Positions 8,949 through 19,116 of a stretch of DNA of 47,811 nt are shown piece after piece. Made by a program: the position numbers and the translations under genes. Position 1 is the first letter of the stretch. Every line of letters begins with the position of its first letter. Source of the stretch: Variovorax sp. WDL1. Its GTDB lineage: Bacteria; Pseudomonadota; Gammaproteobacteria; Burkholderiales; Burkholderiaceae_C. The DNA is taken from assembly GCF_001541225.1 (NCBI RefSeq), contig NZ_LMTS01000242.1, forward strand, positions 1 to 47,811, read 5' to 3'. A model generated the notes under the pieces. It saw nothing but the letters and a program-made list of their open reading frames with translations, was not told the DNA's origin and made no database searches.

Positions 8949-9995
8949 ATGGAAGCGGATAAGACCAGCCCGGGAATGGAAGACCGGTTGCGCTGTCTCG
9001 AGGCGGCGCTCTCGCCAGACGGCGCCAGCGGTGTCGTGCGTCGCATCGAAACCCACATGTCCTGGCTCCTGATCGGCGAACGGCAGGTACTCAAGCTGAA
9101 AAAGCCGGTTTGCTATCCGTTCCTGGACTTCTCGACCGTTCAAGCGCGCGAACGCAATGCGCGGGAGGAGCTACGCCTCAATCGTCGACTTGCGCCGCAC
9201 GTCTATCTTGGCCTGCTGGCGCTCCAGCAGGACGGTGGCTCGCTTCGCGCCGTTCCCGAGAACCGGCTGCCGGCACACGCCCGCATCGTGGACTGGGCGG
9301 TCGTCATGCAACGGCTGCCGGCACAACGCATGCTCGACCAGGTGATCGCACGCGCAGAGGTGCGCGAAGCGGACATCGATGCGGTTGCCGCCATCCTCGT
9401 GCCCTTCTACCGGAACGCGGCGCGCGCACAGGTCGGTGAGGTCGAATACGTCCAGCGCTTGCGGCGCGAGCTGAGCGACAGCCGCGAAGTGCTCGAGCGC
9501 CCCGAGTTCGGCCTGATCGGCGTGTGCAGGCTGAGCGACCGCATGGACCACGCCATCACGCGGCATGAAGGCCTGCTGCGCAAGCGCGTTGCCGAAGCCC
9601 GCATCGTGGATGGACACGGGGACCTGCGTCCCGAGCATGTTGCCCTGACCGAGCCGCCGGTCGTGATCGATGCACTGGAGTTCGACAGTCGTCTGCGCGA
9701 GGTCGATCCGTTCGACGAGCTATCCTTCCTCGGGCTTGAATGCGCGGTGGCCGGGGATTATTCGGTGGGTCCCGCACTCCGGGCGCGGCTGGCCCTGGCG
9801 CTGCAGGACGCACCTCCAGCGCAACTCCCCGTGCTCTACACCGCGCGGCGTGCCCTGTTGCGCGCGAGGCTGAGCGCCGCGCACCTGCTCGACCCCGCGG
9901 TGCGCACCCCGGGGAAATGGCTACCCCAGGCCTCCCGCTACCTGGTCCACGCAGCGGCTGCCCTGGACGGCCTGGAACGGTGCATGGATGCGTGA
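8949..9995 (+). CDS. APH-like kinase (COG2187-type)
   Basis: 348 aa. The C-terminal half has the aminoglycoside-phosphotransferase-fold catalytic loop VDGHGDLRPEHV (HGDL, with the catalytic Asp) and a metal-binding segment IDALEFDSRLREVDPFDEL. The N-terminal part contains a Lys-containing strand (VLKLKKPVCYPFLDFS) fitting the ATP-binding lobe. This resembles the kinase half of proteins that elsewhere carry an extra P-loop kinase domain; here only the APH half exists. The substrate is unknown. There is no strong ribosome site; 8976 is an alternative start. Its last 75 nt overlap the end of the convergent PRPP synthetase gene. Confidence 0.75.
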   Translation: MEADKTSPGMEDRLRCLEAALSPDGASGVVRRIETHMSWLLIGERQVLKLKKPVCYPFLDFSTVQARERNAREELRLNRRLAPHVYLGLLALQQDGGSLRAVPENRLPAHARIVDWAVVMQRLPAQRMLDQVIARAEVREADIDAVAAILVPFYRNAARAQVGEVEYVQRLRRELSDSREVLERPEFGLIGVCRLSDRMDHAITRHEGLLRKRVAEARIVDGHGDLRPEHVALTEPPVVIDALEFDSRLREVDPFDELSFLGLECAVAGDYSVGPALRARLALALQDAPPAQLPVLYTARRALLRARLSAAHLLDPAVRTPGKWLPQASRYLVHAAAALDGLERCMDA

Positions 9996-10958
9996 GTCCT
10001 GGTGTCTCCAGGCCGCATGGCTCGCGCTCAAGGCCTCTGCGAACATCGGCACGACGGACGCGACCTCGAGCCTGGCTCGCACCGGGCTGCCTTCCGGCAG
10101 GCGAAACGGCGGCACGCTGTCCGTGACGATCAGGCGCGACAGATCGTCGCACGCCAAGGTCTGCGACGCCTGGCCGACGAAGAGGCCGTGCGCCGCGCAT
10201 CCGACCACCGCCTTGGCGCCCGCACGCCGCAATGCGCGAGCGGCGCGCTGCATGGTGTCGCCGGCAGCGATCAGGTCATCGAGCAGGAGGACGTTCGCGC
10301 CTGCCACGTCGCCGGCCACCAGTTCGCCCCCGCTCACCACGCCGGCGCTGCGGCGCTTGTCGACCATCGCGAAGCGCACCGGCTCGCGCAAGTGCGCCTC
10401 CAGCGCTTCCCGCCACAGCAGCGCACGCTTGACACCCCCGGGGTCGGGCGACGCCACCGCGATCGGTCCCTGTCGGGACATTTCCCGCGCCATCGGCCGG
10501 AACGCATGGTGAGCAGAGAGATGGATCGTGGGGCAGCGAAAGGCATTCTGCAAAGCGGAGGCGTTGTGCGCCTCCAGCACGATGAGCTGTGTCATACCCG
10601 CCGACTCCAGCCATTGCGCCACGTAACGCAGCCCCAGTGGGTCGTATGGCTTGGTCCGAAGATCCTTCCGCGCGTAGGCGAGGTATGGAACGACGGCTGT
10701 CACGCGCGCGGCGCCATGGTCCTTCAACGTGCCGATGAACATCAGGAGGCGACAGAGCTTGTCGTGGGGGCTGTCCAGCGGTCCGCCATGCAGGCTCAGC
10801 ACCACGTACGCATCGGCGCCGCAAGGATCCAGCAGCGGTCGCAGCTTGCGCTCGCCGTCGTCGAACACCCGCTCCTCGTGCGGTGACAGCGGCACATTCA
10901 GCGCATCGGCGAGCGTGCGTCCAAAAGGATTGCCGGGCTCGAGCGAGAAGATGAGCAT
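9921..10958 (-). CDS. prs: Ribose-phosphate pyrophosphokinase (PRPP synthetase) paralogue
   Basis: 345 aa. Conserved pieces of the family are visible: RVFDDGERKLRP (ATP-binding region), YLAYARKDLRT (catalytic area), a flexible-loop-like VDKRRSAGVVSG, and the PRPP-binding loop LLLDDLIAAGDT. It would make PRPP from ribose-5-phosphate and ATP, feeding nucleotide, His, Trp and NAD synthesis. It is divergent from the housekeeping Prs and has a C-terminal extension beyond the core. The start at 10958 has a GAGG nine bases upstream. The thiolase gene ends 43 bp upstream, so both probably share the thiolase promoter. It overlaps the kinase gene by 75 nt tail to tail. Confidence 0.82.
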   Translation of the reverse strand: MLIFSLEPGNPFGRTLADALNVPLSPHEERVFDDGERKLRPLLDPCGADAYVVLSLHGGPLDSPHDKLCRLLMFIGTLKDHGAARVTAVVPYLAYARKDLRTKPYDPLGLRYVAQWLESAGMTQLIVLEAHNASALQNAFRCPTIHLSAHHAFRPMAREMSRQGPIAVASPDPGGVKRALLWREALEAHLREPVRFAMVDKRRSAGVVSGGELVAGDVAGANVLLLDDLIAAGDTMQRAARALRRAGAKAVVGCAAHGLFVGQASQTLACDDLSRLIVTDSVPPFRLPEGSPVRARLEVASVVPMFAEALSASHAAWRHQDSRIHAPFQAVQGSRCVDQVAGGLG

Positions 10959-11001
10959 GAAGGAAGTCCTCGGCGCACTACCTTGGGACGCCCGCCGGCA
11001 T

Positions 11002-12186
11002 TCAGAGCACCTCGATCGCCAACGCGATGCCCTGGCCACCGCCGATGCACAGCGTCACGACGCCGCGCCTGAGCCCGTCGCGGCTCATCGAGTGGATCAG
11101 CCGCGTGGCCAGCACCGCGCCGGTGGCGCCGATGGGATGGCCATGGGCAATGGCGCCGCCCTCGACGTTCACCACTTCTTCCGCGAAACCGAGTTCGCGC
11201 ATGCACGCCAGCGTGATGGCGGCGAAGGCTTCGTTGATCTCCACGCGTTGGACCTCGCTCGCGGTCCATCCAGCGCGCGCCAGGGCCTGGTTGACCGCAG
11301 GCACGGGCCCAAGGCCGAAGAAGGCAGGCTCCACGGCGCCGATCCCGTAGGACACGAGCCGTGCCATGGGCTTGAGAAAGTTCTTCTCGGCCCATTGACG
11401 CTCGGCGACGAACATCGCCGCGGCCCCGGAGTTCAGGCCCGGCGCGCTGCCGGCGGTGATGGTTCCATTTTTGCGGAACGCCGGCTTCAGCCGCGCCAGC
11501 GACTCGGCCGTGGTATCGGGACGGTTGTGCTCGTCCTTGCCGAACCGCGCCGGACCCTTGCGCGTCTCCACCTCGACCACTGCGATCTCTGCATCGAAGC
11601 GGCCTGCGGCCTGCGCCGCCGAGAAGCGTTCCTGGGAGCGAAGGGCCCATCGGTCCTGATCCTCGCGAGTGATGCCGCGGGCCTCGACCAGCTCTTCGGT
11701 GTGCCATCCCGAGTGCTGGCCGCTGAACGCGTCGTTCAAGCCATCGCGCAACATGCTGTCGAACAAGGTGACATCGCCCATGCGCGCACCCCAGCGGCCC
11801 TGCGGCAGCAGGTAGGGCGCGCGATCCATGTTCTCCATGCCGCCGGCGACGGCGCAGTCGACCATGCCGGACCACACCTCCAGCGCTGCGCTGACGATGG
11901 CCTGGGCCCCTGAACCGCAGACGCGGTTGACCGTCAGTGCGGGCACCTCGACCGGCAGTCCCGCCGCAATGCCGGCCTGGCGCGCCGGGTTCATCTTCAC
12001 GCCTGCCTGGATGACATTGCCCATCACCAGGGTCTGCACCTTGTCCGCAGGCAGGCCGGACAACCTGAGGGCTTCCCGCAGTACCACCGCGCCGAGGTCG
12101 GGGGCTGCCACATCCTTGAGGCTGCCGCCGTAGGTGCCGATGGCGGTGCGAACGGGATGGCAAAGAACAATGTCGCGATGGGTCAT
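11002..12186 (-). CDS. Acetyl-CoA C-acetyltransferase (thiolase)
   Basis: 394 aa, the standard length of biosynthetic/degradative thiolases. The acyl-accepting Cys90 lies in NRVCGSGAQA, the active-site His in GHPIGATGAVL and the second Cys in LCIGGGQG. It joins two acetyl-CoA to acetoacetyl-CoA or does the reverse. This could feed polyhydroxybutyrate or ketone metabolism, but no reductase or synthase gene is adjacent. A GGAGT site precedes the ATG. Its start overlaps the stop of the upstream Ala-rich gene (ATGA), yet it also has its own Crp/Fnr-type promoter inside that gene. The PRPP synthetase follows. Confidence 0.93.
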   Translation of the reverse strand: MTHRDIVLCHPVRTAIGTYGGSLKDVAAPDLGAVVLREALRLSGLPADKVQTLVMGNVIQAGVKMNPARQAGIAAGLPVEVPALTVNRVCGSGAQAIVSAALEVWSGMVDCAVAGGMENMDRAPYLLPQGRWGARMGDVTLFDSMLRDGLNDAFSGQHSGWHTEELVEARGITREDQDRWALRSQERFSAAQAAGRFDAEIAVVEVETRKGPARFGKDEHNRPDTTAESLARLKPAFRKNGTITAGSAPGLNSGAAAMFVAERQWAEKNFLKPMARLVSYGIGAVEPAFFGLGPVPAVNQALARAGWTASEVQRVEINEAFAAITLACMRELGFAEEVVNVEGGAIAHGHPIGATGAVLATRLIHSMSRDGLRRGVVTLCIGGGQGIALAIEVL

Positions 12187-12905
12187 GCTCTACTCCTGGT
12201 GTCGATGTGGTGCAAGGCTAGGCTCATGCCTCTTCGTGCGTATTGATCGACATCAAGCCGCCGGGATCGCCAAGACGCCCAGGCGGCTTCGACGGCACTA
12301 GAGGTGCTCGCAGCAGGGCCTGGTCGAATGTCGGTGCGTGCGGCAGGCTGCCTGGTGGCTCGCCATGACGCTTCGGCAGCCTCGTGCGCGGCTTGTGCTG
12401 CCGCACGATGGGCCTGGAATGCGATCTTCAATGCGTCGCGAGCCCCACGCGCAGCGCTCCTTGCTTCCGGCCGGCTCGGTTCGGCGGCTCGGCGGGCCGC
12501 TGCGCTTGAAATCTCGAGCGCCCTGCCGGATGCGATGGAAGCCTTCTCGCTCGCCTCCATGGCGATGTTCGCCTTCGCTCGACTCTCGCCGGTCGCTCGA
12601 AGAGCCGAAAGCAGGGTCTTCTCCCGAGCATGACGGGCAGATTCGTGGGCCTTGCGCGCTGCTCGAAGCGTCGCCTCTGTGGCGCGCACGGAAGCACTCC
12701 TCGAGGACTGCTCGGCCTTCTTCAGCGCGTTGCCGGCATCCTTGGAAGCCTTCCGCGCGGCAGTCGCCGCATCGAGGGCGGACAAATATGCAGCGTTGCG
12801 CGACGCCACCTCAGGTGGGTCCATCGGCATTGCGGCACCTTCCCTGGCGAGGCAAGGGACGCTCAGGGCCAGCCAGACGAGCGGGAGCGCGGCGCGCGCG
12901 AGCAT
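12183..12905 (-). CDS. Second exported Ala/Arg/Lys-rich helical protein
   Basis: 240 aa. A Sec signal peptide (MLARAALPLVWLALSVPCLA) is followed by about 150 residues of Ala-, Arg-, Lys- and Glu-rich helix (repeated AARKA, AEQSS, AARRAAE steps). The last 50 residues are less regular. It resembles the protein at 2625-3221 in composition and design. The start at 12905 has AAGGA eight bases upstream; the longer reading frame enters the promoter. Its 3' end contains the thiolase promoter and overlaps the thiolase ATG. Whether the irregular tail is really translated is uncertain. Confidence 0.65.
   Translation of the reverse strand: MLARAALPLVWLALSVPCLAREGAAMPMDPPEVASRNAAYLSALDAATAARKASKDAGNALKKAEQSSRSASVRATEATLRAARKAHESARHAREKTLLSALRATGESRAKANIAMEASEKASIASGRALEISSAAARRAAEPSRPEARSAARGARDALKIAFQAHRAAAQAAHEAAEASWRATRQPAARTDIRPGPAASTSSAVEAAWASWRSRRLDVDQYARRGMSLALHHIDTRSRA
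12215..12256 (-). promoter_or_regulatory. Perfect FNR-type box and -10 for the thiolase gene
   Basis: TTGATCGACATCAA (12243-12256) matches the FNR/Anr consensus TTGAT-N4-ATCAA exactly. TAGCCT (complement at 12215-12220) lies 32 bp downstream. The predicted start is near 12208, 22 nt before the ATG. The whole element lies within the 3' end of the Ala-rich gene. Confidence 0.8.
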
Positions 12906-12955
12906 ACCGAGGTTCCTTGTCCAGACGCTGCAATCTTGAGCTTTCATGCGACACC

Positions 12956-13025
12956 AGCGTAGCCCCGCCACTGTCGCGGGCCTTTGACCTGGCGCAAGGC
13001 TCGGTGCGCCCGTGCACGCGAGCAT
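12956..13025. promoter_or_regulatory. Bidirectional Crp/Fnr-type promoter (Ala-rich gene / focA)
   Basis: One box, TTGACCTGGCGCAA at 12984-12997, has a -10-like hexamer exactly 32 bp away on each side: TACGCT for the leftward gene (complement at 12956-12961) and GAGCAT for the rightward gene (13020-13025). For focA the predicted +1 (13032) coincides with the A of the ATG. Confidence 0.6.
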
Positions 13026-13031
13026 GGCGCC

Positions 13032-13880
13032 ATGCCAGTGACCAGCGACACCCATCTGGCGGCCCAGCGAGCGCAGCCGCCCCATCGTCCTTCTCCGTTC
13101 GGCGCCGATGCCTATGCGCCGACGGAGATCGCCGCGCGCGTGCGTGACCTCGGCGTAGCCAAGGCCCGCCTGCCATGGGCGACGCAGGCGATGCTGGGCG
13201 TCCTGGCCGGTGCCTTCATCGGCTTCGGGGCGTTGATGTTCACGCTGGTCGCCAGCGACGCATCCCTCGGCTTCGCCGTCTCGCGGCTCCTCGGCGGGCT
13301 CGCCTTTTCGCTCGGTCTGCTACTGGTGATGGTGGCCGGCGCGGAGCTGTTCACCGGCAACCACCTGATAGCGATGGCGTGGGCAAGCGGTGCGGTAGGC
13401 AGCGGGGAGCTGCTGCGCAACTGGGTGGTGGTCTGCCTGGCCAACCTGGTCGGGGCCGCCGGGCTCGCGCTGCTGGTGTTCTTGTCCGGGCATGCCTCGA
13501 TGAACGGCGGCGCAGTGGCCGCCGCCGCGGTACGTATCGCCACTGCCAAGTCCGAGGTGCCGATCGGCGAACTGTTCTTTCGCGGCGTACTCTGCAACGT
13601 GCTCGTGTGCATGGCAGCCTGGATGGCCATGGCGGGCCGCAGCGTGGCCGACAAGGCGGTGGCGATCGTCTTTCCGATCACTGCGTTCGTCGCGGCCGGG
13701 TTCGAGCATTCGATCGCCAACATGTATTTCTTCCCGTTGGCGATGCTGCTGGGCGCGCCGCTGACCATGCTGGATCTGCTGCACAACCTGGGACCGGTGA
13801 TCGCCGGCAACCTGGTGGGCGGCAGCGTGCTTGTCGCCCTGGTCTATTGGACGATCTACCTGCGCCCGGAACGACGTTGA
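13032..13880 (+). CDS. focA: Formate/nitrite transporter (FocA/NirC family)
   Basis: 282 aa, inner membrane. Six hydrophobic segments are visible (for example AMLGVLAGAFIGFGALMFTL, then GLAFSLGLLLVMVAGAELFTGN, then WVVVCLANLVGAAGLALLVF). GAELFTGN and FEHSIANMYFFP match the family's pore-loop signatures, including the central His-containing SIANM region. The pentameric channel would move formate, nitrite or a related small anion; the substrate cannot be told from sequence. There is no Shine-Dalgarno site and the predicted transcript starts at the ATG, so it may be leaderless. Its 3' end overlaps the convergent ACP gene by 25 nt. Confidence 0.9.
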   Translation: MPVTSDTHLAAQRAQPPHRPSPFGADAYAPTEIAARVRDLGVAKARLPWATQAMLGVLAGAFIGFGALMFTLVASDASLGFAVSRLLGGLAFSLGLLLVMVAGAELFTGNHLIAMAWASGAVGSGELLRNWVVVCLANLVGAAGLALLVFLSGHASMNGGAVAAAAVRIATAKSEVPIGELFFRGVLCNVLVCMAAWMAMAGRSVADKAVAIVFPITAFVAAGFEHSIANMYFFPLAMLLGAPLTMLDLLHNLGPVIAGNLVGGSVLVALVYWTIYLRPERR

Positions 13881-14119
13881 GCCATGAGGTACTCGATCAC
13901 ATCCGTGAGCGTGACGAGACGCGCGTAGTCCGACTCCGGTATGTCCACACCGAATTGCGCGCTCAGGGCGACCAGGAAGTTGAGCCAATCCATCGAATCC
14001 AGGTCGATCTGACGGCGCAGGGGACGCTTCCAATCGACCGTGGCCGGATCGAGCTCGGGCGCGATCGGACGCAGCAGCGAGAGCACGGTCTCGCCGAGCG
14101 CGTGGGCGTCATCGTTCAT
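13856..14119 (-). CDS. Acyl carrier protein
   Basis: 87 aa. The phosphopantetheine attachment serine lies in QIDLDSMDWLNF, and helices II and III follow with FGVDIPESDY and LTDVIEYL, as in the ACP fold. A strong AAGGAGG site precedes the ATG, which overlaps the E2 stop (ATGA). It is the last gene of the acyl-CoA synthetase/E1/E2 operon. A stand-alone ACP here is unusual: it could accept an acyl group made by the dehydrogenase complex or by the synthetase, or serve the ACP/AMP-ligase/PlsC fusion at 21219. Which is true cannot be read from sequence. Confidence 0.88.
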   Translation of the reverse strand: MNDDAHALGETVLSLLRPIAPELDPATVDWKRPLRRQIDLDSMDWLNFLVALSAQFGVDIPESDYARLVTLTDVIEYLMAQRRSGRR

Positions 14120-15264
14120 GGGGTTCCTCCTTGGGCGGCGCCGTCCGCGTCCGATGCCAGGGCCTGCGGCTGCTGCAGCAAGTCGCGCAGCTCGGCAAGG
14201 AACAGCGCCCCGCGATGCCCGTCCGACGCGCGATGGTCGGCCGCCAGCGTGGCGCGCAGGACGGGCAGCACCCGAACGGCGCCGTCCTGCGCCCAGGGAC
14301 GCATGGCGACGCAGCCAAACCCCACCAGGGCGACCTGCGGGGGGTAGATCACGCCGAAGACAGTCTCCACGCCCTGGTCGCCAAGATTCGTGACGGTGAT
14401 CGTCGGATCGGACATCTCCGAACTGCGCAGCGACCCCGAACGGGCACGCCCAACCAGGTCGTTGAGCTCGATCATCAACGCGTCCAGCGACTTGTTGCCG
14501 ACATCGTGGATGGCAGGGGCCACCAGCCCGCCGCCGCGCAGCGAGATCGCCACGCCTGCGTGCACCGCGGTGCCCGGCAGGAACACGCCGTCGCGGTAGA
14601 AGCCGTTCAACTCGGGCGTTCTGCGCAACGCAACGGCCGCTGCCTTGAGCAGGAGCACCGCCGGAAGCATCCGATCGGCGAGCGCCACGCGCTCGTTGCG
14701 CCTCTGCAGCCACGCCAGCGCGTTCTCCATCGGGATCGGCTCGGAGAGGTAGTAGTGCGGAATCTCGCGCTTCGAGCGGCTCATCGCTGTGGCGATCGCC
14801 TTGCGCATGTTCTGGTTGCGCTCGGCCGGCGATGCCTCGGGACGGGGCGCAGCTGAAGCGGCCTCGCCGGCATGGGCGGCGGCCTCGATGTCTGCCACGG
14901 TCACCGATCCCTGGACACCCGTACCCCTCACCTCGTCGGCGACGATGCCGAGTTCGTGAGCGCGTTTGCGCGCGGCCGGCGATATTGGGCGGCGCAGCAC
15001 CGGGGCGGCCTGCCCGCTCGCCGCCTCCCCGGGCTCCAACAGGGTGGCCATGGCGGTACCGACCGCGATCTTCTGGCCGGGCTCGACCAGCAGCTGCGCC
15101 ACCACACCTTCCTGCCAGGCTTCCACATCGACAGCGGCCTTGGACGTGTCGACCACGGCAATCACCTGACCCCGCTTCACGAGGTCGCCAGGCTTGACAT
15201 GCCACTTCAGCAAGGTGCCTTCGTCCATGTCGGCGCCCAGGGAAGGGAGTTCGAACCGGATCAT
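14116..15264 (-). CDS. 2-oxoacid dehydrogenase E2 (dihydrolipoamide acyltransferase)
   Basis: 382 aa, one lipoyl domain (lipoylated Lys in VVDTSKAAVDVEAW), a Pro/Ala linker, a peripheral-subunit-binding domain (ISPAARKRAHELGIVADEV, VQGSVTVADIEA) and the acyltransferase core ending with the catalytic HRASDG motif (ADHRASDGHRG). It passes the acyl group from E1 to CoA and forms the complex core. It starts within the stop of E1-beta (ATGA) and ends within the start of the ACP gene. The C-terminal 20 residues after the core are variable. Pyruvate or acetoin-type substrates are most likely. Confidence 0.92.
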   Translation of the reverse strand: MIRFELPSLGADMDEGTLLKWHVKPGDLVKRGQVIAVVDTSKAAVDVEAWQEGVVAQLLVEPGQKIAVGTAMATLLEPGEAASGQAAPVLRRPISPAARKRAHELGIVADEVRGTGVQGSVTVADIEAAAHAGEAASAAPRPEASPAERNQNMRKAIATAMSRSKREIPHYYLSEPIPMENALAWLQRRNERVALADRMLPAVLLLKAAAVALRRTPELNGFYRDGVFLPGTAVHAGVAISLRGGGLVAPAIHDVGNKSLDALMIELNDLVGRARSGSLRSSEMSDPTITVTNLGDQGVETVFGVIYPPQVALVGFGCVAMRPWAQDGAVRVLPVLRATLAADHRASDGHRGALFLAELRDLLQQPQALASDADGAAQGGTP

Positions 15265-16247
15265 GGCGCGCGCCCCATCAACGTTTTCACCGCCAGGATG
15301 ACCTTCGCGGCCTGTGGCAATGCGGCCTCTTCGAGATGCTGGGCGTAGGGGATCGGCACTTCCTCGCTGCACACGCGCGCCGGCGGCGCATCCAGGTCGA
15401 AGAAGGCCTGTTCGCCGATGCGCGCCATCAGCTCGGCAGCCAGGCTGCCCGAACGCCAGCCCTCGTCGATGATGACGGCTCGCCGGCACTTGCGCACCGA
15501 GGCCATCACGGTCGCATCGTCGAGCGGCCGCAGCACCCGCAGATCGACCACTTCCGCGTCGATGCCGTCGAGGCTCAGTGCCTGTGCCGCCTGCATCGCC
15601 TTCGGCAGCGATCCGCCATAGGTGATCAGGCTGACGTCGGTGCCGGCGCGCCTCACCTTGGCGCTGCGAATGTCGACGCGGGAATCGTCGTCGAACTCGC
15701 CTTCCATGTTGTAGAGCTGCACATGCTCGAAGAACAGCACCGGGTCCGGGTCGGCGAGCGCCGCCGCAAGCATGCCGCGAGCGTCCTCCACCGTGGCGGG
15801 AGCGAGCACACGGATGCCGGGGATGTGCGCGTACCAGCCTTCGAAACTGTGCGAATGCTGCGCTGCCACCTGGCGGCCCGCGCCGGTGGCCATGCGGATC
15901 ACCAGCGGCACCGAGAACTGCCCGCCCGACATGTGGTGCATCAGCGCGGCGCAGTTGACGATGGGATCGAGCGCCAGCAGACTGAAGTTGACCGTCATTA
16001 GCTCGACGATCGGCCGCATGCCGCCCAGCGCCGCGCCGACCCCGGCGCCGACGAAAGCCAGTTCGGACAGGGGCGTGTCGCGCACGCGCTCGGGCCCGAA
16101 TTCCTCGAGCAGGCCCTTGGACACCGCGTAGGTGCCGCCGTAGAGTCCCACGTCCTCGCCCATGAGGAAGACGCGGGGGTCTTGCCGCAGCGCTTCACGC
16201 AGGGCTTCGGCCAGTGCTTGCCGGTAGCTGATGGTGCGGACTGTCAC
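15261..16247 (-). CDS. 2-oxoacid dehydrogenase E1 component, beta subunit
   Basis: 328 aa, typical of PdhB/AcoB. Recognisable blocks are EALRQDPRVFLMGEDVGLYGG, DTPLSELAFVGAGVGAALGG, MRPIVELM, and IITYGG-like SLITYGGSLPKAM with VVDLRVLRPLDDATV. It forms the TPP-dependent E1 heterotetramer with the alpha subunit. Translation starts at GTG (complement at 16245-16247), preceded by GAGGAG and overlapping the alpha-subunit stop as GTGA. Downstream it overlaps E2. No dihydrolipoyl dehydrogenase (E3) gene is in the operon. Confidence 0.93.
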   Translation of the reverse strand: MTVRTISYRQALAEALREALRQDPRVFLMGEDVGLYGGTYAVSKGLLEEFGPERVRDTPLSELAFVGAGVGAALGGMRPIVELMTVNFSLLALDPIVNCAALMHHMSGGQFSVPLVIRMATGAGRQVAAQHSHSFEGWYAHIPGIRVLAPATVEDARGMLAAALADPDPVLFFEHVQLYNMEGEFDDDSRVDIRSAKVRRAGTDVSLITYGGSLPKAMQAAQALSLDGIDAEVVDLRVLRPLDDATVMASVRKCRRAVIIDEGWRSGSLAAELMARIGEQAFFDLDAPPARVCSEEVPIPYAQHLEEAALPQAAKVILAVKTLMGRAP

Positions 16248-17253
16248 GAGTGCTCCTCGCGCGTGAGCACATCCTGCAACAGCTCTTCGACCGGCTCCCA
16301 GGTTCCAGCTTCGGCGAACACCACGGCATCGTCGACCTCCCTCTGCGCCCTCGCGTCGATGGCCAGGAACTCGTCCTCGTCCAGGGTGCCCTGCGCTTTC
16401 AGGCGCGCGGTGTACGTATGGATCGGTCCTCGGGTCTTCCACGCTTCCACCTCGCTCTTGCTGCGATACAGCTCGGCGTCGAACATCGAATGGGCGCGAA
16501 AGCGGTAGGTCCGGAACTCGATGAACATGGGCCCACCGCCGGCGCGAACCTCGGGGGCGGCGCGCTTCGCAGCCTCGTGGACCGCCACCACGTCCATCCC
16601 GTCGACGGCCAGGGTCCGCATCCCGTACGACGCCGCCTTCACGCACAGGTCGGTCTGCGATTCGGAACGCGCCAACGCCGTCCCCATGGCGTAGAGGTTG
16701 TTCTCGCAGCAGAACAGCACGGGCAACTTCCACAAGGCCGCGAGGTTCATCGACTCATGGAAGGCACCTTCGGCGACCGCCCCTTCCCCCAGGAAGCAGG
16801 CCGTCAGTGCGGTGCGCCCCGAGAGCTTGTCGGCCAGGGCCAGACCGACCGCCAGCGGCAGCCCGGCGCCGACGATGGCCTGGCCGCCGAAGAAGCGGGT
16901 CGCCCGGTCGAACAGGTGCATCGAGCCGCCGCGGCCACGCGAGCAGCCCTCCTGCTTGCCGTACATCTCCGCCATGATGGGCCCCATGCCGACGCCGCGC
17001 AGCAGTGCATGGCCGTGCTCGCGATAGGTGGCGACGATGTTGTCGTCGGCTTCGAGCGCATGCATCGCGCCGGTGGCCACGGCTTCTTCGCCGATGTAGA
17101 GATGCAGGAAGCCGCGGATCTTCATCCTGCCGTACAGCTCGGCGCATTTCTCTTCGAGGCGACGGATGCGCAGCATGTCGGCGAGCATCGTCAGGCAGAA
17201 GGGCTTGCCCCAGGGTACGGGGCCGGTGGGGGGCGCAGGCACGCCTGTGTCGT

Positions 17254-17257
<4 letters not shown>
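16244..17257 (-). CDS. 2-oxoacid dehydrogenase E1 component, alpha subunit
   Basis: 337 aa. The thiamine-pyrophosphate fold is clear: GEEAVATGAMHAL, the YREHGHALLRG block, GRGGSMHLFD, then the TPP-Mg motif FLGEGAVAEGAFHESMN...ENN. RFRAHSMFD is the phosphorylation-loop region of PdhA/AcoA proteins. It decarboxylates a 2-oxoacid (pyruvate, or acetoin in AcoA) and loads lipoate on E2. It follows the synthetase gene with a 4-nt overlap (ATGA). Separate alpha and beta subunits distinguish it from the homodimeric AceE used by most proteobacteria for housekeeping pyruvate oxidation. Confidence 0.93.
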
Positions 17258-19032
<1,775 letters not shown>

Positions 19033-19049
19033 GGTGTCTCCTGGCACGC

Positions 19050-19091
19050 AGTCTGCGCGGCTGCGTCGGCCGGCCGCTTGCGACAGATCAA
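19050..19091 (-). promoter_or_regulatory. Crp/Fnr-type promoter for the acyl-CoA synthetase/E1/E2/ACP operon
   Basis: The box at 19078-19091 reads TTGATCTGTCGCAA on the minus strand. CAGACT (complement at 19050-19055) lies exactly 32 bp downstream; the same hexamer serves clpB. The predicted leader is about 11 nt, just enough to hold the GGAG site. Confidence 0.65.
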
Positions 19092-19116
19092 GAATCAGGC
19101 GGCTCGGCGCACTCCG

